Below, piece after piece: positions 40,935 to 50,468 of a stretch of 64,000 bases of DNA. Source of the DNA: an uncultured Eubacteriales bacterium (GTDB lineage Bacteria; Bacillota; Clostridia; Oscillospirales; CAG-272); contig CAJKPX010000006.1 in the NCBI GenBank assembly GCA_905201895.1, positions 1 through 64,000 of the forward strand, read 5' to 3'. The notes below the pieces were generated by a model. The model was not told the DNA's origin, did no database searches, and saw only the letters and a list, made by a program, of their open reading frames with translations. A program made the translations under genes and the position numbers. Position 1 is the first letter of the stretch; each line of letters starts with the position of its first letter.

Positions 40935-41777
40935 TTATTTGTACTCCGATACGGGCATGAGCGATTTGCCGTCGGTTTCAAAAATGATCTCTCCGTCAAG
41001 GTCTGTACGGCAAACCGTGACGCCCTCCGCACGAAGCTTTGCCAGAATTTCGCCGGTTGGATGCCCATAGGAATTTCCAGCCCCACAGGAGATCACGGCA
41101 TAGGTCGGACGCATAGCGCGCAAAAAAGCAATCGAGGAGGAGGTGTTGGAACCGTGATGTCCAACCTTATAAAGATCACAAGCAAGCTGGGTGACACCAA
41201 AGCGCTCGATCAGCGTCGCTTCAGCCGCGCTGTCGGCATCGCCGGTCAGAATTGCAACGGTATCGCCATATGACACGCGCAAAACGATGCTGCTCTCGTT
41301 GCCACCGTCGGACACGTCGCCAATCGGAGCCAGAACCGCGAGCGTTGCACCGCCGATCTGCGCAAGATGCGTTGAGCAGACCGTTTTGATCTCTGCCCCA
41401 CTCTGCTCCGCCGCTCGCAAAAGCAGCCGCGCCGCCTCGTTTTCCATCGGAGCAGCGCTGATCCACACCTCATCGGTCAAGAAGCGCGAAAGCACGCCGT
41501 CAGCTCCGCCGATATGATCCTCGTCGGGATGCGTGAAAACCGCCAGGCGCAGAGACCTGACTCCGAGCTGCTCCAGCCGCAGACAAAGCAGAGCCTCTGC
41601 CGCCTCATCGGCGGCATCCACTAAAATATCGCCGTCGGGTGTGCGAATCAGGAGCGCGTCTCCCTGACCTACGTCAAGGAAATGAAAGCGGACAACCTCC
41701 TCGCGCTCCGCACTGCGGCAAGCCACGAGCGAGAGCAAGAGCAGGATGGGCAGGAGTATTCGCAAAAGCCGTTTCAT
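40935..41777 (-). CDS. ComEC-like MBL-fold hydrolase lipoprotein
   Basis: This 280-residue protein has lipobox LSLVAC, then an MBL domain like the C-terminal domain of ComEC: FHFLDVGQGDALLI, ILVDAADEAAE, FTHPDEDHIGG (the HxxxDH variant typical of this group), VAILTGDADS and YKVGHHGSNTSSS. It is anchored outside the membrane and probably hydrolyses phosphodiesters in DNA or nucleotides. ComEC-like secreted MBL proteins without the channel part are common in Clostridia. ATG 41777 follows GGGAG at 9 nt. It is first in a three-gene operon with the SDR and VanY genes. Confidence 0.87.
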   Translation of the reverse strand: MKRLLRILLPILLLLSLVACRSAEREEVVRFHFLDVGQGDALLIRTPDGDILVDAADEAAEALLCLRLEQLGVRSLRLAVFTHPDEDHIGGADGVLSRFLTDEVWISAAPMENEAARLLLRAAEQSGAEIKTVCSTHLAQIGGATLAVLAPIGDVSDGGNESSIVLRVSYGDTVAILTGDADSAAEATLIERFGVTQLACDLYKVGHHGSNTSSSIAFLRAMRPTYAVISCGAGNSYGHPTGEILAKLRAEGVTVCRTDLDGEIIFETDGKSLMPVSEYK

Positions 41778-41869
41778 CGCGTCCATCTCCCTTCTCCCAG
41801 GTGTTCGGTTACAGTCAAAATCGACAGAAAACACCGTTCCGAAAATCAAACAACTCCAACTGATAGCTT

Positions 41870-41898
41870 ATTATAGCACAAAAAAGGTATTTTTTCAA
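41870..41898 (-). promoter_or_regulatory. Promoter of the MBL lipoprotein operon
   Basis: On the minus strand TTGAAA (41893-41898), 17 nt, TATAAT (41870-41875). Confidence 0.75.
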
Positions 41899-41938
41899 TC
41901 TTTTTTTCAAAAAAAGTGAAAAACAAGAAAAATAACTC

Positions 41939-41967
41939 TTGACAGATCAAGGGGGTTGTGGTATAAT
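41939..41967 (+). promoter_or_regulatory. SigA-type promoter of rpsF-ssb-rpsR
   Basis: TTGACA (41939-41944), 17 nt, TATAAT (41962-41967), with a leader of about 80 nt. Confidence 0.9.
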
Positions 41968-42056
41968 ACTGAATTGGTACGGGCTCGCGCCCGTCTCTCT
42001 GCCGTGCAAAAAAATAGATATAGCACGGTCGAATAGTCCATAGGGAGGTGTAAAAC

Positions 42057-42425
42057 ATGGAAAAAGTAATCAACTCTTATGAAGGCATGTTCATCGTAAG
42101 CCTGGCAAACGGCGAAGAGGCTGCTCTGGCAACTGTGAACAAGTTCAAGGCTCTGATCGAGGCAAACGCCGAGGTCGTTGCAGTTGATGACTGGGGCAAG
42201 CGTCGTTTCGCATATCCGATTCAGGATATGAACGAAGGCTACTACACGGTCGTCACCTTCAAGTGCGAGGGAGATTTCCCTGCAGAGCTTCAGCGTTTGA
42301 TGAACATTGATGAGAGCGTTCTGCGCGCAATGGTCATCCGCTTGGAGCATGAGGCAGTTGCAAAGGCCGCAGAGGCTCCTGCTGAAGAAGCAGAGACCGA
42401 AGCAGCTCCTGCTGACGCAGAGTAA
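42057..42425 (+). CDS. rpsF: 30S ribosomal protein S6
   Basis: This 122-residue protein starts NSYEGMFIVSLANG and has the conserved VVAVDDWGKRRFAYPIQ and GYYTVVTFKCEG strands of S6, plus an Ala/Glu-rich C-terminal tail (EAPAEEAETEAAPADAE) common in Clostridia. S6 binds S18 on the small-subunit platform. ATG 42057 follows GGGAGG. It is the first gene of the standard rpsF-ssb-rpsR operon. Confidence 0.97.
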   Translation: MEKVINSYEGMFIVSLANGEEAALATVNKFKALIEANAEVVAVDDWGKRRFAYPIQDMNEGYYTVVTFKCEGDFPAELQRLMNIDESVLRAMVIRLEHEAVAKAAEAPAEEAETEAAPADAE

Positions 42426-42465
42426 TCAGGCTACCCCCACATTTTGAAGAAGGAGGCGTTTTCAG

Positions 42466-42936
42466 ATGTCAAGTTTGAATCTTAACAAGGTCGTTCTGTG
42501 CGGCAGACTCACGGCAGACCCCGAGCTCAGACAAACCAACAGCGGCATCGCAGTTGTTCGCTTCACGCTCGCAGTTAACCGCCGCGGATCGCGCAATGCA
42601 GACGGCACCCAGGCTCAGCCCCAAGCAGATTTCATTAGCGTGGTGGCATGGAGAGAGCGCGCAGAATTCATTTCGCGCTATTTCCGTAAGGGCTCGGCTC
42701 TTTGCATCACCGGCTCGATCCAAACCAGCAGCTGGCAGGATCAACAGGGTCAGAAACGCTACGCCACCGAGGTTGTCGCAGACGAGGCAATGTTTGTCGA
42801 CAGCAAAAACGAGAGCGGAAACGCATCTGCCAACGGGCAGTACGGCAACGACTCTTACAATGCTCCGTCCTATTCCTCTCCGGCAGGTGCGCCGAACTTT
42901 GAGGAGCTCAAGACGGACGACGATCTGCCCTTCTGA
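42466..42936 (+). CDS. ssb: Single-stranded DNA-binding protein
   Basis: This 156-residue protein has the N-terminal OB fold (NLNKVVLCGRLTADPELRQ, FISVVAWRERAEF, KGSALCITGSIQTSSW), a Gly/Asn/Ser/Tyr-rich linker, and the acidic tip DDDLPF that recruits repair and replication proteins. ATG 42466 follows AAGGAGG. Its place between rpsF and rpsR identifies it as the replicative SSB rather than a phage copy. Confidence 0.97.
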   Translation: MSSLNLNKVVLCGRLTADPELRQTNSGIAVVRFTLAVNRRGSRNADGTQAQPQADFISVVAWRERAEFISRYFRKGSALCITGSIQTSSWQDQQGQKRYATEVVADEAMFVDSKNESGNASANGQYGNDSYNAPSYSSPAGAPNFEELKTDDDLPF

Positions 42937-42974
42937 TGAAGCGGCACAAATATTGAACAGGAGGATTTCATAAG

Positions 42975-43241
42975 ATGGATACGGCAAAAACCGAAGCAGT
43001 GGTTCGCCCGGCTCGTCCGGCTACCCCCAACCGCAGAAGAAGAAAGGTTTGCATCTTCTGCGCAGATAAGGTTGCTTTCATTGATTATAAGGACAGCGCA
43101 AAGCTCCGCAAGTTTATCAGCGAGCGCGGCAAGATTCTTCCCAGAAGAATCTCGGGCACCTGCGCAGTTCATCAGCGTGAGCTGAACACCGCAATCAAGC
43201 GTGCACGTAACATGGCTCTTCTGCCCTTCGTTACCGACTGA
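42975..43241 (+). CDS. rpsR: 30S ribosomal protein S18
   Basis: This 88-residue basic protein has the family core KVCIFCADKVAFIDYKDS, KLRKFISERGKILPRRISGT and QRELNTAIKRARNMALLPF. The cysteine pair CIFC marks the zinc-ribbon (C+) paralogue. It binds S6. ATG 42975 follows CAGGAGG. It is last in the operon, with a strong terminator 10 nt after the stop. Confidence 0.97.
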   Translation: MDTAKTEAVVRPARPATPNRRRRKVCIFCADKVAFIDYKDSAKLRKFISERGKILPRRISGTCAVHQRELNTAIKRARNMALLPFVTD

Positions 43242-43251
43242 TTGTAAAAAC

Positions 43252-43297
43252 AAAAAAACGGAGAGGAAATCCAAGCGGGTTTCCTCTCCGTTTTTTT
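43252..43297. terminator. Terminator after rpsR (bidirectional)
   Basis: A stem of about 17 bp (AAACGGAGAGGAAA with its complement) with A/T-runs, also serving the convergent MATE gene. Confidence 0.9.
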
Positions 43298-43303
43298 AGG
43301 CGA

Positions 43304-44671
43304 TCAAGTAATACTTTTCAGCTTTCCCCTTCTGTACCGTCTGTAAACAAACAAAAACATCAAGATATTTCCTAAAAGCATGAAGCACCAAGACACCAAA
43401 AAGCATGCCATTAGGCAGACGAAGGTTGGATACTGAGGGTAGATAAAGAACATCCATATCATCCGTAGGACGAAGATGCTGATCATGGAGTTTGCAGCCG
43501 AAAAGGCGGAATATCCAAAAGCCTGCAGGGCGTGACCAATCACTGAATTGCTACCGCTGACACATACAAACAGTGTGATGAAGAACATGCGAACCATACC
43601 GAAATCAATCGCAGAGGGATCGTCGGAAAGAATCAGCCCCAGCCAGAAGCGTCCCGTTAAGAACATGAATACACCCATAACAAGACTACACGCTGCGCAA
43701 AGCCCCCATGCACGCCAAAAGATCTTTTTCACGCGATCGGGATTTTCTGCACCGAGATTCTGCCCCATAAAGGTAGTGGTTGTGGTTCCCATTGCGCCGT
43801 TGAACGCCGAGGAAAAGCCCTCGATAGTAGCAGCGGCGCTGTTTCCGGCGATTGCAGGAACGCCGTAGCTGTTGATTGCGGTCTGAATCTGCAAATTTGC
43901 CATTGGATAGAGCGCGTTGCTCAATGCAATCGGAACGCCATAGCGCATCATGCGTCCAAAGGTTGAGACATGCCATCGGATCTTGGATAATGCCACGCGA
44001 CCTATGCCCTCCATCGTGCAAAGCCGACGCATCACCAAAAATGCACCGAGAACCTGCGCCGCTGCCGTGGCAATTGCAACTGCCGCCACCTTTTGCGGCA
44101 GGATCAGACACAGAATCACGTTGAGGAACACGTTGAGCAGTCCGCAGAGCATGATATAATACATTGGGCGTTGGGTGTCTCCGGAGGAACTGATAATTGC
44201 AGAACCGAAATTATAGACCATAATTGCCGGTGCCGTACTCACGTAAATCCGCAAATACAGCAGCGCACCGTCATAGCAATCCACGGGACAATCGGTTAGG
44301 TTGAGAAAAAGCGGAATGAGGAAAAAGCCCACAATTGCGATCACACCGCCGATTGCAACGGCAGTGATCAACGAAGTACCAACGGTTTTATTCACACCGT
44401 CATGGTCCTTTGCACCGATCTGATGCGCCAGAATGATCTTTGTTCCGCTGGAAAGCCCAATAAAGGTGTTGACCAGCAAATGAACGATGGTTGTGGTTGC
44501 ACCAACGGCGGCAACGGCAACCGAATCCGCCATATTTCCAAGCACCACAACGTCCACTGCATTGAAAAGCGTTTGAATCAGCGTGCTGATCACCAGCGGC
44601 AGAGCATACAGAATGATCAATTTTACGATCGGTCCCTTTGTTGCATCAATTCGTTTTGCACCAAATAACAC
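43304..44671 (-). CDS. MATE-family multidrug/Na+ antiporter
   Basis: This protein of about 455 residues has twelve hydrophobic segments in two bundles, beginning TKGPIVKLIILYALPLVISTLIQTLFNAVD, the MATE N-terminal signature, with VDVVVLGNMAD and a matching second-half VGHALQAFG-type segment. It would export cationic compounds using a Na+ or H+ gradient. I place the start at GTG 44671 because GGGGGAGG lies 8 nt upstream; an ATG at 44689 sits before that site. The gene has its own promoter. Confidence 0.87.
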   Translation of the reverse strand: MLFGAKRIDATKGPIVKLIILYALPLVISTLIQTLFNAVDVVVLGNMADSVAVAAVGATTTIVHLLVNTFIGLSSGTKIILAHQIGAKDHDGVNKTVGTSLITAVAIGGVIAIVGFFLIPLFLNLTDCPVDCYDGALLYLRIYVSTAPAIMVYNFGSAIISSSGDTQRPMYYIMLCGLLNVFLNVILCLILPQKVAAVAIATAAAQVLGAFLVMRRLCTMEGIGRVALSKIRWHVSTFGRMMRYGVPIALSNALYPMANLQIQTAINSYGVPAIAGNSAAATIEGFSSAFNGAMGTTTTTFMGQNLGAENPDRVKKIFWRAWGLCAACSLVMGVFMFLTGRFWLGLILSDDPSAIDFGMVRMFFITLFVCVSGSNSVIGHALQAFGYSAFSAANSMISIFVLRMIWMFFIYPQYPTFVCLMACFLVSWCFMLLGNILMFLFVYRRYRRGKLKSIT

Positions 44672-44710
44672 GAAAAAGCCCTCCCCCATTGCGAATCTCA
44701 AGCCTTCAAG

Positions 44711-44739
44711 ATTATACCATACAACTCGAAAATAGTCAA
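44711..44739 (-). promoter_or_regulatory. SigA-type promoter of the MATE gene
   Basis: On the minus strand TTGACT (44734-44739), 17 nt, TATAAT (44711-44716). Confidence 0.8.
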
Positions 44740-44805
44740 TCATTTTGCGTATTTTTGCATTCCGATATATCAAAAAAGCATAGCAGACGCAAGCTATGAT
44801 TTCAT

Positions 44806-44858
44806 AAAAAAGCGGGAATGCCGCCGCATGCCAAGCATTGGGGCATTCCCGTTTTTTT
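44806..44858 (-). terminator. Terminator of the sugar isomerase gene
   Basis: CGGGAATGCC (44813-44822) pairs with GGCATTCCCG (44842-44851), with a T-run on the minus strand. Confidence 0.8.
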
Positions 44859-44863
44859 GGAGG

Positions 44864-45625
44864 TTAATTCTTTTCCTTGGCGTCAACTGCACGCAAAAAA
44901 TCAATGCAACGCTTTGCTTCCTCGGGTCCCGTTGGATCAAGTCCCTCACTTTCGATCACGATCTTGACGCCCATCTCGATCGCCTTTTTGCGAACCTCAA
45001 GCACGGGAGCCTCGCCGCTACCTACCGATTTGCCGACAGGCAGGCTTTCGGGGTCTGCCCAATTCTGCGGAATACCGTCCTTGAGATGGATAAAGTCGAT
45101 GCGATCCTTGTATTTCTCCATCACGTCAATGGCGCGGAGTCCTGCGTTGAACGCCCAGAAGGTGTCGATCTGGAGCTTGACGTTGGTGCGTGCTGCCAGC
45201 TCCTCTTCCACGATCAGTCCGTCGAGATTTGGACGGAACTCTCTGGAGTGGTTGTGATAGTGGAGCTGAATGCCCTCTGCCGCAAGAATCGGCTGAACAC
45301 GGTTGATCAGGTCAACCAGAACCGTAACCTCCTCGGCAGTATTGATCTTCGCTGCAGGGATAATCAGGTTTTGGCATCCGATCGTTTTGTGATAGGCAAT
45401 GGTGTCGTTCAGAACGTCGGGTGTCAGATGCTTCACACCCGTGTGCGTGCTGCAGGCGGTGAGCCCGTAATGCTTGAGCATTGCCGCAACGTCCTCGGCA
45501 GAATTGTTGAAAAAGCCGGCGGGCTCAACCATGTCATAGCCCATCTCGGCTACCGCACGCAGAGCCGCCTCGTAATTCACCTCGGCAAGATCTCTCACAC
45601 TGTAAAGCTGCAATCCGTATTTCAT
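44864..45625 (-). CDS. Sugar phosphate isomerase/epimerase (xylose-isomerase-like TIM barrel)
   Basis: This 253-residue cytoplasmic protein begins MKYGLQLYSVRDLAEVN, the usual opening of AP-endonuclease-2-fold sugar isomerases, with the metal-site segments GIQLHYHNHSREF (Glu/His), LQIDTFWAFNAG (Asp), FIHLKDG (His) and IVIESEGLDP (Glu). Such enzymes epimerise or isomerise sugars or inositol derivatives; the substrate is unknown. ATG 45625 follows GAGAGG at 9 nt. It is monocistronic, and the PTS-like permease gene upstream has a separate start far away. Confidence 0.87.
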   Translation of the reverse strand: MKYGLQLYSVRDLAEVNYEAALRAVAEMGYDMVEPAGFFNNSAEDVAAMLKHYGLTACSTHTGVKHLTPDVLNDTIAYHKTIGCQNLIIPAAKINTAEEVTVLVDLINRVQPILAAEGIQLHYHNHSREFRPNLDGLIVEEELAARTNVKLQIDTFWAFNAGLRAIDVMEKYKDRIDFIHLKDGIPQNWADPESLPVGKSVGSGEAPVLEVRKKAIEMGVKIVIESEGLDPTGPEEAKRCIDFLRAVDAKEKN

Positions 45626-45679
45626 AATTGTGATCCTCTCTTTCCATTTGGATGCCAACTCCGGGGCATCTTTTTTTGT

Positions 45680-45708
45680 ATTGTAACATATAGTCACAAA
45701 AAAAGCAA
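45680..45708 (-). promoter_or_regulatory. Promoter of the sugar isomerase gene
   Basis: On the minus strand TTGCTT (45703-45708), 17 nt, TACAAT (45680-45685). Confidence 0.6.
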
Positions 45709-45815
45709 CCTTTATCTCAAAAAAAGCAAATCCTATCCAAAAAGAAGCAAAATATGTCTGTTTGAAAAACAAGACAATAAAAGAGCGGCCCCGAGCAGGA
45801 GCCGCTCCGCGTTTA

Positions 45816-46913
45816 TTACGATTGCTCAAGCGTCAAATCGCCCGGCTTGATCCAACCGATCTTATAAAGAATCTCACTGAAGATGAGTGTCAGGCCAGCG
45901 GGCAGGATAAAGCAAATCAAGGCAAGTCCCACCCAATCGAGCACGCCAACGGTTGCGGGGTAGGAGCCGCCAAACCAACCGAGAATGATGCCGATCGGGC
46001 CGAGCATACCGCAGGTTCCCATGCCCGAATTGATAGCATCGCCGTACATCTGCATGCGGAACACGCAGGTTGCGAGCGGTCCCGTGATCGCAGAGGTGAG
46101 GATCGTGGGAATCCAGATGCGAGGATTGTGAATAATATTGGGCATTTGAAGCATGCTCGTGCCAAGTCCCTGGGAAACGAGTCCGCCCCATTTGTTCTCC
46201 TTGAAGCTCATCACGGCAAATCCGATCATCTGCGCGCAGCAGCCAGCAACTGCCGCACCGCCTGCCATTGCGAGTCCTGCATAGTCCTTATCTGCCAGCA
46301 TCTCCACGTTGTTCACCATGACGTAGACGGGAATACCCGAGAGTCCCAGCGCGGCGCAGATTGCCGCCGAGCTGATGGGAAGCGTGAGTGCGATGCCAAC
46401 CGTGACCGATACGAGCATGCCCATGAGGAAGGGCTGCTGGGTCATGGCAAACGCGATGATGTCGCTCACCACGCCAACCGCTCTGCCGATGTAGGGCGCA
46501 CACCAGATGCTGAGCAGTCCGCCAACGAGCAGGGTGACGAAGGGGGTGACGAGAATATCAACCTTGGTCTTTTTAGAAACCAGCATACCGATCTCTGCGG
46601 CAACGATCACGATCACCAGCACGGCAAGAGGTCCACCTGCACCACCGTTGGAGTTGGCAAGTGCGCCAACCGCCGCACAGGTGTAGATCACAAGCGGATG
46701 CGCCTTGAGCGAAAAGGCGATTGCCACCGCCATTGCAGGTCCCGCAACGCCCTGTGCGCCTGCACCGATTTTGGCAAAAATTCCGAGGTGCGGAATCATG
46801 CCGAGCGCCTTGAAGATCGTTCCGATCAGCAGAGAGGCAAAAAGTCCGAGCGCCATGGCGCCCATCGCGTCGATAAAATAACGCTTTGCGTAGCGTTTTA
46901 AGGTTTCCTTCAT
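45816..46913 (-). CDS. PTS-type IIC-like sugar permease (PTS_EIIC_2 family)
   Basis: This 365-residue membrane protein has about nine to ten helices. Recognisable parts are YFIDAMGAMALGLFASLLIGT at the start, AMAVAIAFSLKAHPLVIYTCAAVGA, SNGGAGGPLAVLVIVIVAAE and GDAINSGMGTCGMLGPIGII. These fit the single-domain IIC-like family found alone in Firmicutes, without IIA/IIB domains. No PTS phosphotransfer gene is nearby, so energy coupling and substrate are unknown. ATG 46913 follows AAAGGAGG. It ends just upstream of the sugar isomerase promoter. Confidence 0.8.
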   Translation of the reverse strand: MKETLKRYAKRYFIDAMGAMALGLFASLLIGTIFKALGMIPHLGIFAKIGAGAQGVAGPAMAVAIAFSLKAHPLVIYTCAAVGALANSNGGAGGPLAVLVIVIVAAEIGMLVSKKTKVDILVTPFVTLLVGGLLSIWCAPYIGRAVGVVSDIIAFAMTQQPFLMGMLVSVTVGIALTLPISSAAICAALGLSGIPVYVMVNNVEMLADKDYAGLAMAGGAAVAGCCAQMIGFAVMSFKENKWGGLVSQGLGTSMLQMPNIIHNPRIWIPTILTSAITGPLATCVFRMQMYGDAINSGMGTCGMLGPIGIILGWFGGSYPATVGVLDWVGLALICFILPAGLTLIFSEILYKIGWIKPGDLTLEQS

Positions 46914-47138
46914 GTGTTGTCCTCCTTTTGACAAGCCATTTTTTCTGTTTTTCGATCGGCAAAAGTATACCACATAAGTTGACAAGCGTGCAAGACGGAA
47001 ATTGACGAATCTCTCCGCATTTTGGAAATATAAATAGAAACTATTAGACAAGTTTTTCTTTGACAGCTGCAAAGCAAGCGTCCAAGCGCAAAAAAAACGC
47101 GTGAGGATAGAATCTTAAGAAAAAAACACGCCGCACAC

Positions 47139-47167
47139 TTGACAAAATCCACCGTTCGAGGTACAAT
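47139..47167 (+). promoter_or_regulatory. SigA-type promoter of the CPBP protease gene
   Basis: TTGACA (47139-47144), 17 nt, TACAAT (47162-47167). Confidence 0.85.
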
Positions 47168-47210
47168 ATAAGCGATGTAAAACGGAATCTGAACGGAGGA
47201 ATATCACAAG

Positions 47211-48212
47211 ATGAAAAAGCTGCTTACAAGACCGCAAATGCTGTACGAGGCACGGCAGAACGGAAACGGACATGCACTCGGGCTTGAGGTCTTGTTCTTT
47301 ATCATCGTTTTTTTCGTTTCACAGTCTATCCTGTCCATCCCCGTTACGGTTGCCATGCTGCTCCGCGTCTTTCTCACGGCAGAGGGACAGGCAATTCTTT
47401 TGGAAATGATGGAGGGAGGCAGCTCCGACGCACTCTACACCATGCTGGCAGCCCCTTCCGACGCGATCATGCTCGTGCAGCTCTTTTCCACAGCACTTGC
47501 AACCGCAGCAGCAATCGTTTACTGCCGCATCATTGAGAAGCGTTCGCTCTCCTCGATGGGACTGCGCCGCCGCGGACTCTTGCGTGAATACGGAATCGGC
47601 ACGCTGATCGGCATTGCGCTGATCTCCGTCTGCGTTGGACTCTGCCTGCCATTTGGCGCGATCCGCCTTGAGGCACAGGCATTCTCCCCCGTTCTTTGGG
47701 TCCTCTTTTTGCTCGGCTTTCTCATTCAGGGTATGAGCGAGGAGGTGCTCTGCCGCGGATATATGATGGTGTCGGTCTCTCGTCGACATTCACTCGTTTT
47801 GGCGGTTCTGACCAACTCGGTGCTCTTTGGTCTGCTCCATATTTTCAACCCCGGCTTTGGTCTGCTCCCGCTACTCAACATCGTCCTGTTCGGCATTTTG
47901 GAATCGGTCTACGTGCTCAAGAGAGGCGATCTCTGGGGCGCCTGTGCCATTCACAGCATCTGGAATTTCTTTCAGGGCAACGTGTTCGGCATCAGCGTAA
48001 GCGGTATGGAGCTTTCCACCTCGCCGCTTCGTGCAACGGTCAATTCCTCTTTTGAATGGCTCAACGGCGGCTCATTTGGTCTGGAGGGCGGCGTTGCGGT
48101 CACTCTCGTGCTCGCGATTGCCTGCGTCCTCGTGCTCTTTTTGATGCCCAACAGCGAAACCGAAGCAGAAAATGAACAAGTAAACAGTAACCTGCCGTCT
48201 CTGGCAGACTGA
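47211..48212 (+). CDS. CPBP-family intramembrane glutamic protease
   Basis: This 333-residue protein has about eight membrane helices and the three CPBP/Abi (Rce1-like) motifs: MSEEVLCRGYM (EExxxR), VLFGLLHIFN (FxxxH) and CAIHSIWNF (HxxxN). It would cleave within the membrane; bacterial members act in peptide maturation, self-immunity to bacteriocins or protein processing. No peptide-maturation genes are adjacent, but the genome encodes small peptides nearby (52251-52388). ATG 47211 follows ACGGAGG. The rhamnosidase gene starts 18 nt after its stop, so the two form an operon of unclear logic. Confidence 0.87.
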   Translation: MKKLLTRPQMLYEARQNGNGHALGLEVLFFIIVFFVSQSILSIPVTVAMLLRVFLTAEGQAILLEMMEGGSSDALYTMLAAPSDAIMLVQLFSTALATAAAIVYCRIIEKRSLSSMGLRRRGLLREYGIGTLIGIALISVCVGLCLPFGAIRLEAQAFSPVLWVLFLLGFLIQGMSEEVLCRGYMMVSVSRRHSLVLAVLTNSVLFGLLHIFNPGFGLLPLLNIVLFGILESVYVLKRGDLWGACAIHSIWNFFQGNVFGISVSGMELSTSPLRATVNSSFEWLNGGSFGLEGGVAVTLVLAIACVLVLFLMPNSETEAENEQVNSNLPSLAD

Positions 48213-48229
48213 CAGAAAGGAAACTCGAT

Positions 48230-50452
48230 ATGAACAAGCAATTCATCGCCGCATCCCGCATCCCTGCGGATTTTGACACCCCCGTTGCAGCCCCCTATCT
48301 GCGAAAAAGCTTCTCGCTGGACGCCGTGCCGAGCGAAGCAAAAATCGAAATCTGCGGCCTCGGCTTCTACGCACTCTGGATCAACGGTCGGGAGATCACA
48401 AAGGGTCCGATGGCGCCCTACGTCTCCAATCCCGACGATCTTTGCTACTATGACACCTATGACCTTTCGGGTCTGCTCACCGCAGGTAAGAACACGGTCG
48501 GCATTCTGCTGGGTAACGGCTGGATGAACCCGTTTGGCGGCGGCGTTTGGGATTTTGATCAGGCAGCATGGAGAGGTGCCCCCTGTGTGGCGCTTGAGCT
48601 CACCGCTCGGGTTGGCGAGGCGGAAATCTGCATCTGTGCCGACGAGAGCTTCCGCACGCATCCCTCCCCGCTCCTCTTTGACGAGCTCCGCATGGGCGAG
48701 CATTATGACGCTCGCCTTGAGATCGACGGCTGGAATCTGCCCGATTTCGACGATGCCGATTGGGCGCCTGCGATCTGCATATCCAACGCCGTTCGCGGTG
48801 AAATGAAGCCCTGCACCGCAGAACCGATTGCCGTATATGACGAGGTACGCCCCGTGTCGATCACCAAGACCGAGGATGGCTATCTCTACGATTTCGGCAT
48901 CAACTCGGCAGGTGTTTGCCGTTTGTCCGTCGAGGGCGAGGCTGGTCAACGCATCCAAATGCAACACTGCGAGATGCTCAAGGATGGCAAGTTCTTCCTT
49001 GAAAACATCATTTTCAAAGGCCGTCACGAACCGATCTACGCACACACCGAGCACGTATACATTTATGATTACACCCTCAACGGTCGAGGCAAGGAAATCT
49101 GGACGCCTCGCTTCTCCTATATGGGCTTCCGCTACGTTCTGGTCCGCGGTATCACCGAGGAGCAGGCAACGCCCGAGCTGCTCACCTACCTGCGCATGAG
49201 CTCGGAGCTGCGCCCGATCGCATCCTTCTCCTGCTCAAACGAGCGAGTCAACCGCCTGTGGGAGATGGCGCAAAACTCAATCCGCTCGAATTTCTACTAC
49301 TTCCCCACCGATTGCCCGCACCGCGAAAAGAACGGCTGGACCGGAGACGCGTCGATGTCCTCGGACATGACAACGCTCTTCTATGACACCGAGCAGAGCT
49401 ATCGCCAATGGCTTGAAGGGATCCGCAAGGCACAAAATGACCGCGGCGAGCTGCCCGGCATCGTGCCCACGGGCGGCTGGGGCTATGCATGGGGCAACGG
49501 CCCTGCATGGGACAGCGTGCTCTTTAATCTCCCCTACATGCTCTACCATTACCGCGGCAACACCGATGTCATCCGCGAAAATGCACACGCAATGATGCGC
49601 TATCTGGAATACGTGATGACCCGTCGCTCCGAGGATGGAACGATCGCGATCGGACTTGGCGACTGGGTGCCCACGGGCAAGCGCAAGGCAAGCGCCTACG
49701 ATTCGCCTCTCGCGCTGACCGACTCGACAATGATTATGGATATTGCGAGAAAGGCCGCCGAGATGCTTGAGGCGATCGGACAAACCCACGCCGCTGCATA
49801 CGCCGGAGCAATTGCCGATGACATGCGCGCAACCATTCGCCGCGAGCTGCTTGATACCGAGACAGCAACCCTCGCAGGAAACTGCCAGACCTCGCAGGCG
49901 CTTGGTCTTTATTACGACATCTTTGATGAGAACGAGCGCCGTCCCGCATTTGAGAAGCTCCTCGAATTCATCCATGCAAAGGGCGATAGCTTTGACTGCG
50001 GATTTTTGGGTCTGCACACGATCTTCCACGTGCTCTCCGACTTTGGTGAGAACGAGCTTGCATACCGCATGATCATGAAGCCCGACTATCCCTCCTATGC
50101 TTATCTGATCGACGTTGGAGAAACGGCAATTCCCGAGTGGATCCTTGAACCCGCAGATCTGGCTACCAGAGCCTCGCACAATCACCATTTTCTTGGTGAC
50201 TTCTCGCGCTGGTTCCTCACGCGCCTCGCAGGACTCTGCCCGCTGGATGCCTGCACACTCACGCTTCGTCCCTCCTTCCCTGCCGACGTGGATCACGCAG
50301 ACGCCACCTACGAATTCCCCACAGGTGTGGCAAGCGTCAGCTGGACTCGCACGGGCGACCGTATCGTGTTGAACGTCTCGATCCCAGAGGGCGTGAATTG
50401 CAAAACAGACGAACTCGCTCCGAACGTGGAGCTCCACCTGAACCGCGTATAA
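48230..50452 (+). CDS. Alpha-L-rhamnosidase (GH78-like)
   Basis: This 740-residue protein has N-terminal beta-sandwich domains (to about residue 330, with FYALWINGREITKGP and YDTYDLSGLLTAGKN typical of the family) and an (alpha/alpha)6 barrel containing FPTDCPHREKNGWTGDA, the GH78 catalytic-region signature, and GLGDWVPTGKR. A C-terminal beta-sandwich follows. There is no signal peptide, so it should cleave rhamnosides in the cytoplasm after uptake, for example from plant glycosides or pectic oligosaccharides. ATG 48230 follows AAAGGAA. The gene ends at a strong terminator. Confidence 0.9.
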   Translation: MNKQFIAASRIPADFDTPVAAPYLRKSFSLDAVPSEAKIEICGLGFYALWINGREITKGPMAPYVSNPDDLCYYDTYDLSGLLTAGKNTVGILLGNGWMNPFGGGVWDFDQAAWRGAPCVALELTARVGEAEICICADESFRTHPSPLLFDELRMGEHYDARLEIDGWNLPDFDDADWAPAICISNAVRGEMKPCTAEPIAVYDEVRPVSITKTEDGYLYDFGINSAGVCRLSVEGEAGQRIQMQHCEMLKDGKFFLENIIFKGRHEPIYAHTEHVYIYDYTLNGRGKEIWTPRFSYMGFRYVLVRGITEEQATPELLTYLRMSSELRPIASFSCSNERVNRLWEMAQNSIRSNFYYFPTDCPHREKNGWTGDASMSSDMTTLFYDTEQSYRQWLEGIRKAQNDRGELPGIVPTGGWGYAWGNGPAWDSVLFNLPYMLYHYRGNTDVIRENAHAMMRYLEYVMTRRSEDGTIAIGLGDWVPTGKRKASAYDSPLALTDSTMIMDIARKAAEMLEAIGQTHAAAYAGAIADDMRATIRRELLDTETATLAGNCQTSQALGLYYDIFDENERRPAFEKLLEFIHAKGDSFDCGFLGLHTIFHVLSDFGENELAYRMIMKPDYPSYAYLIDVGETAIPEWILEPADLATRASHNHHFLGDFSRWFLTRLAGLCPLDACTLTLRPSFPADVDHADATYEFPTGVASVSWTRTGDRIVLNVSIPEGVNCKTDELAPNVELHLNRV

Positions 50453-50468
50453 TCCGATTCTTTGATCG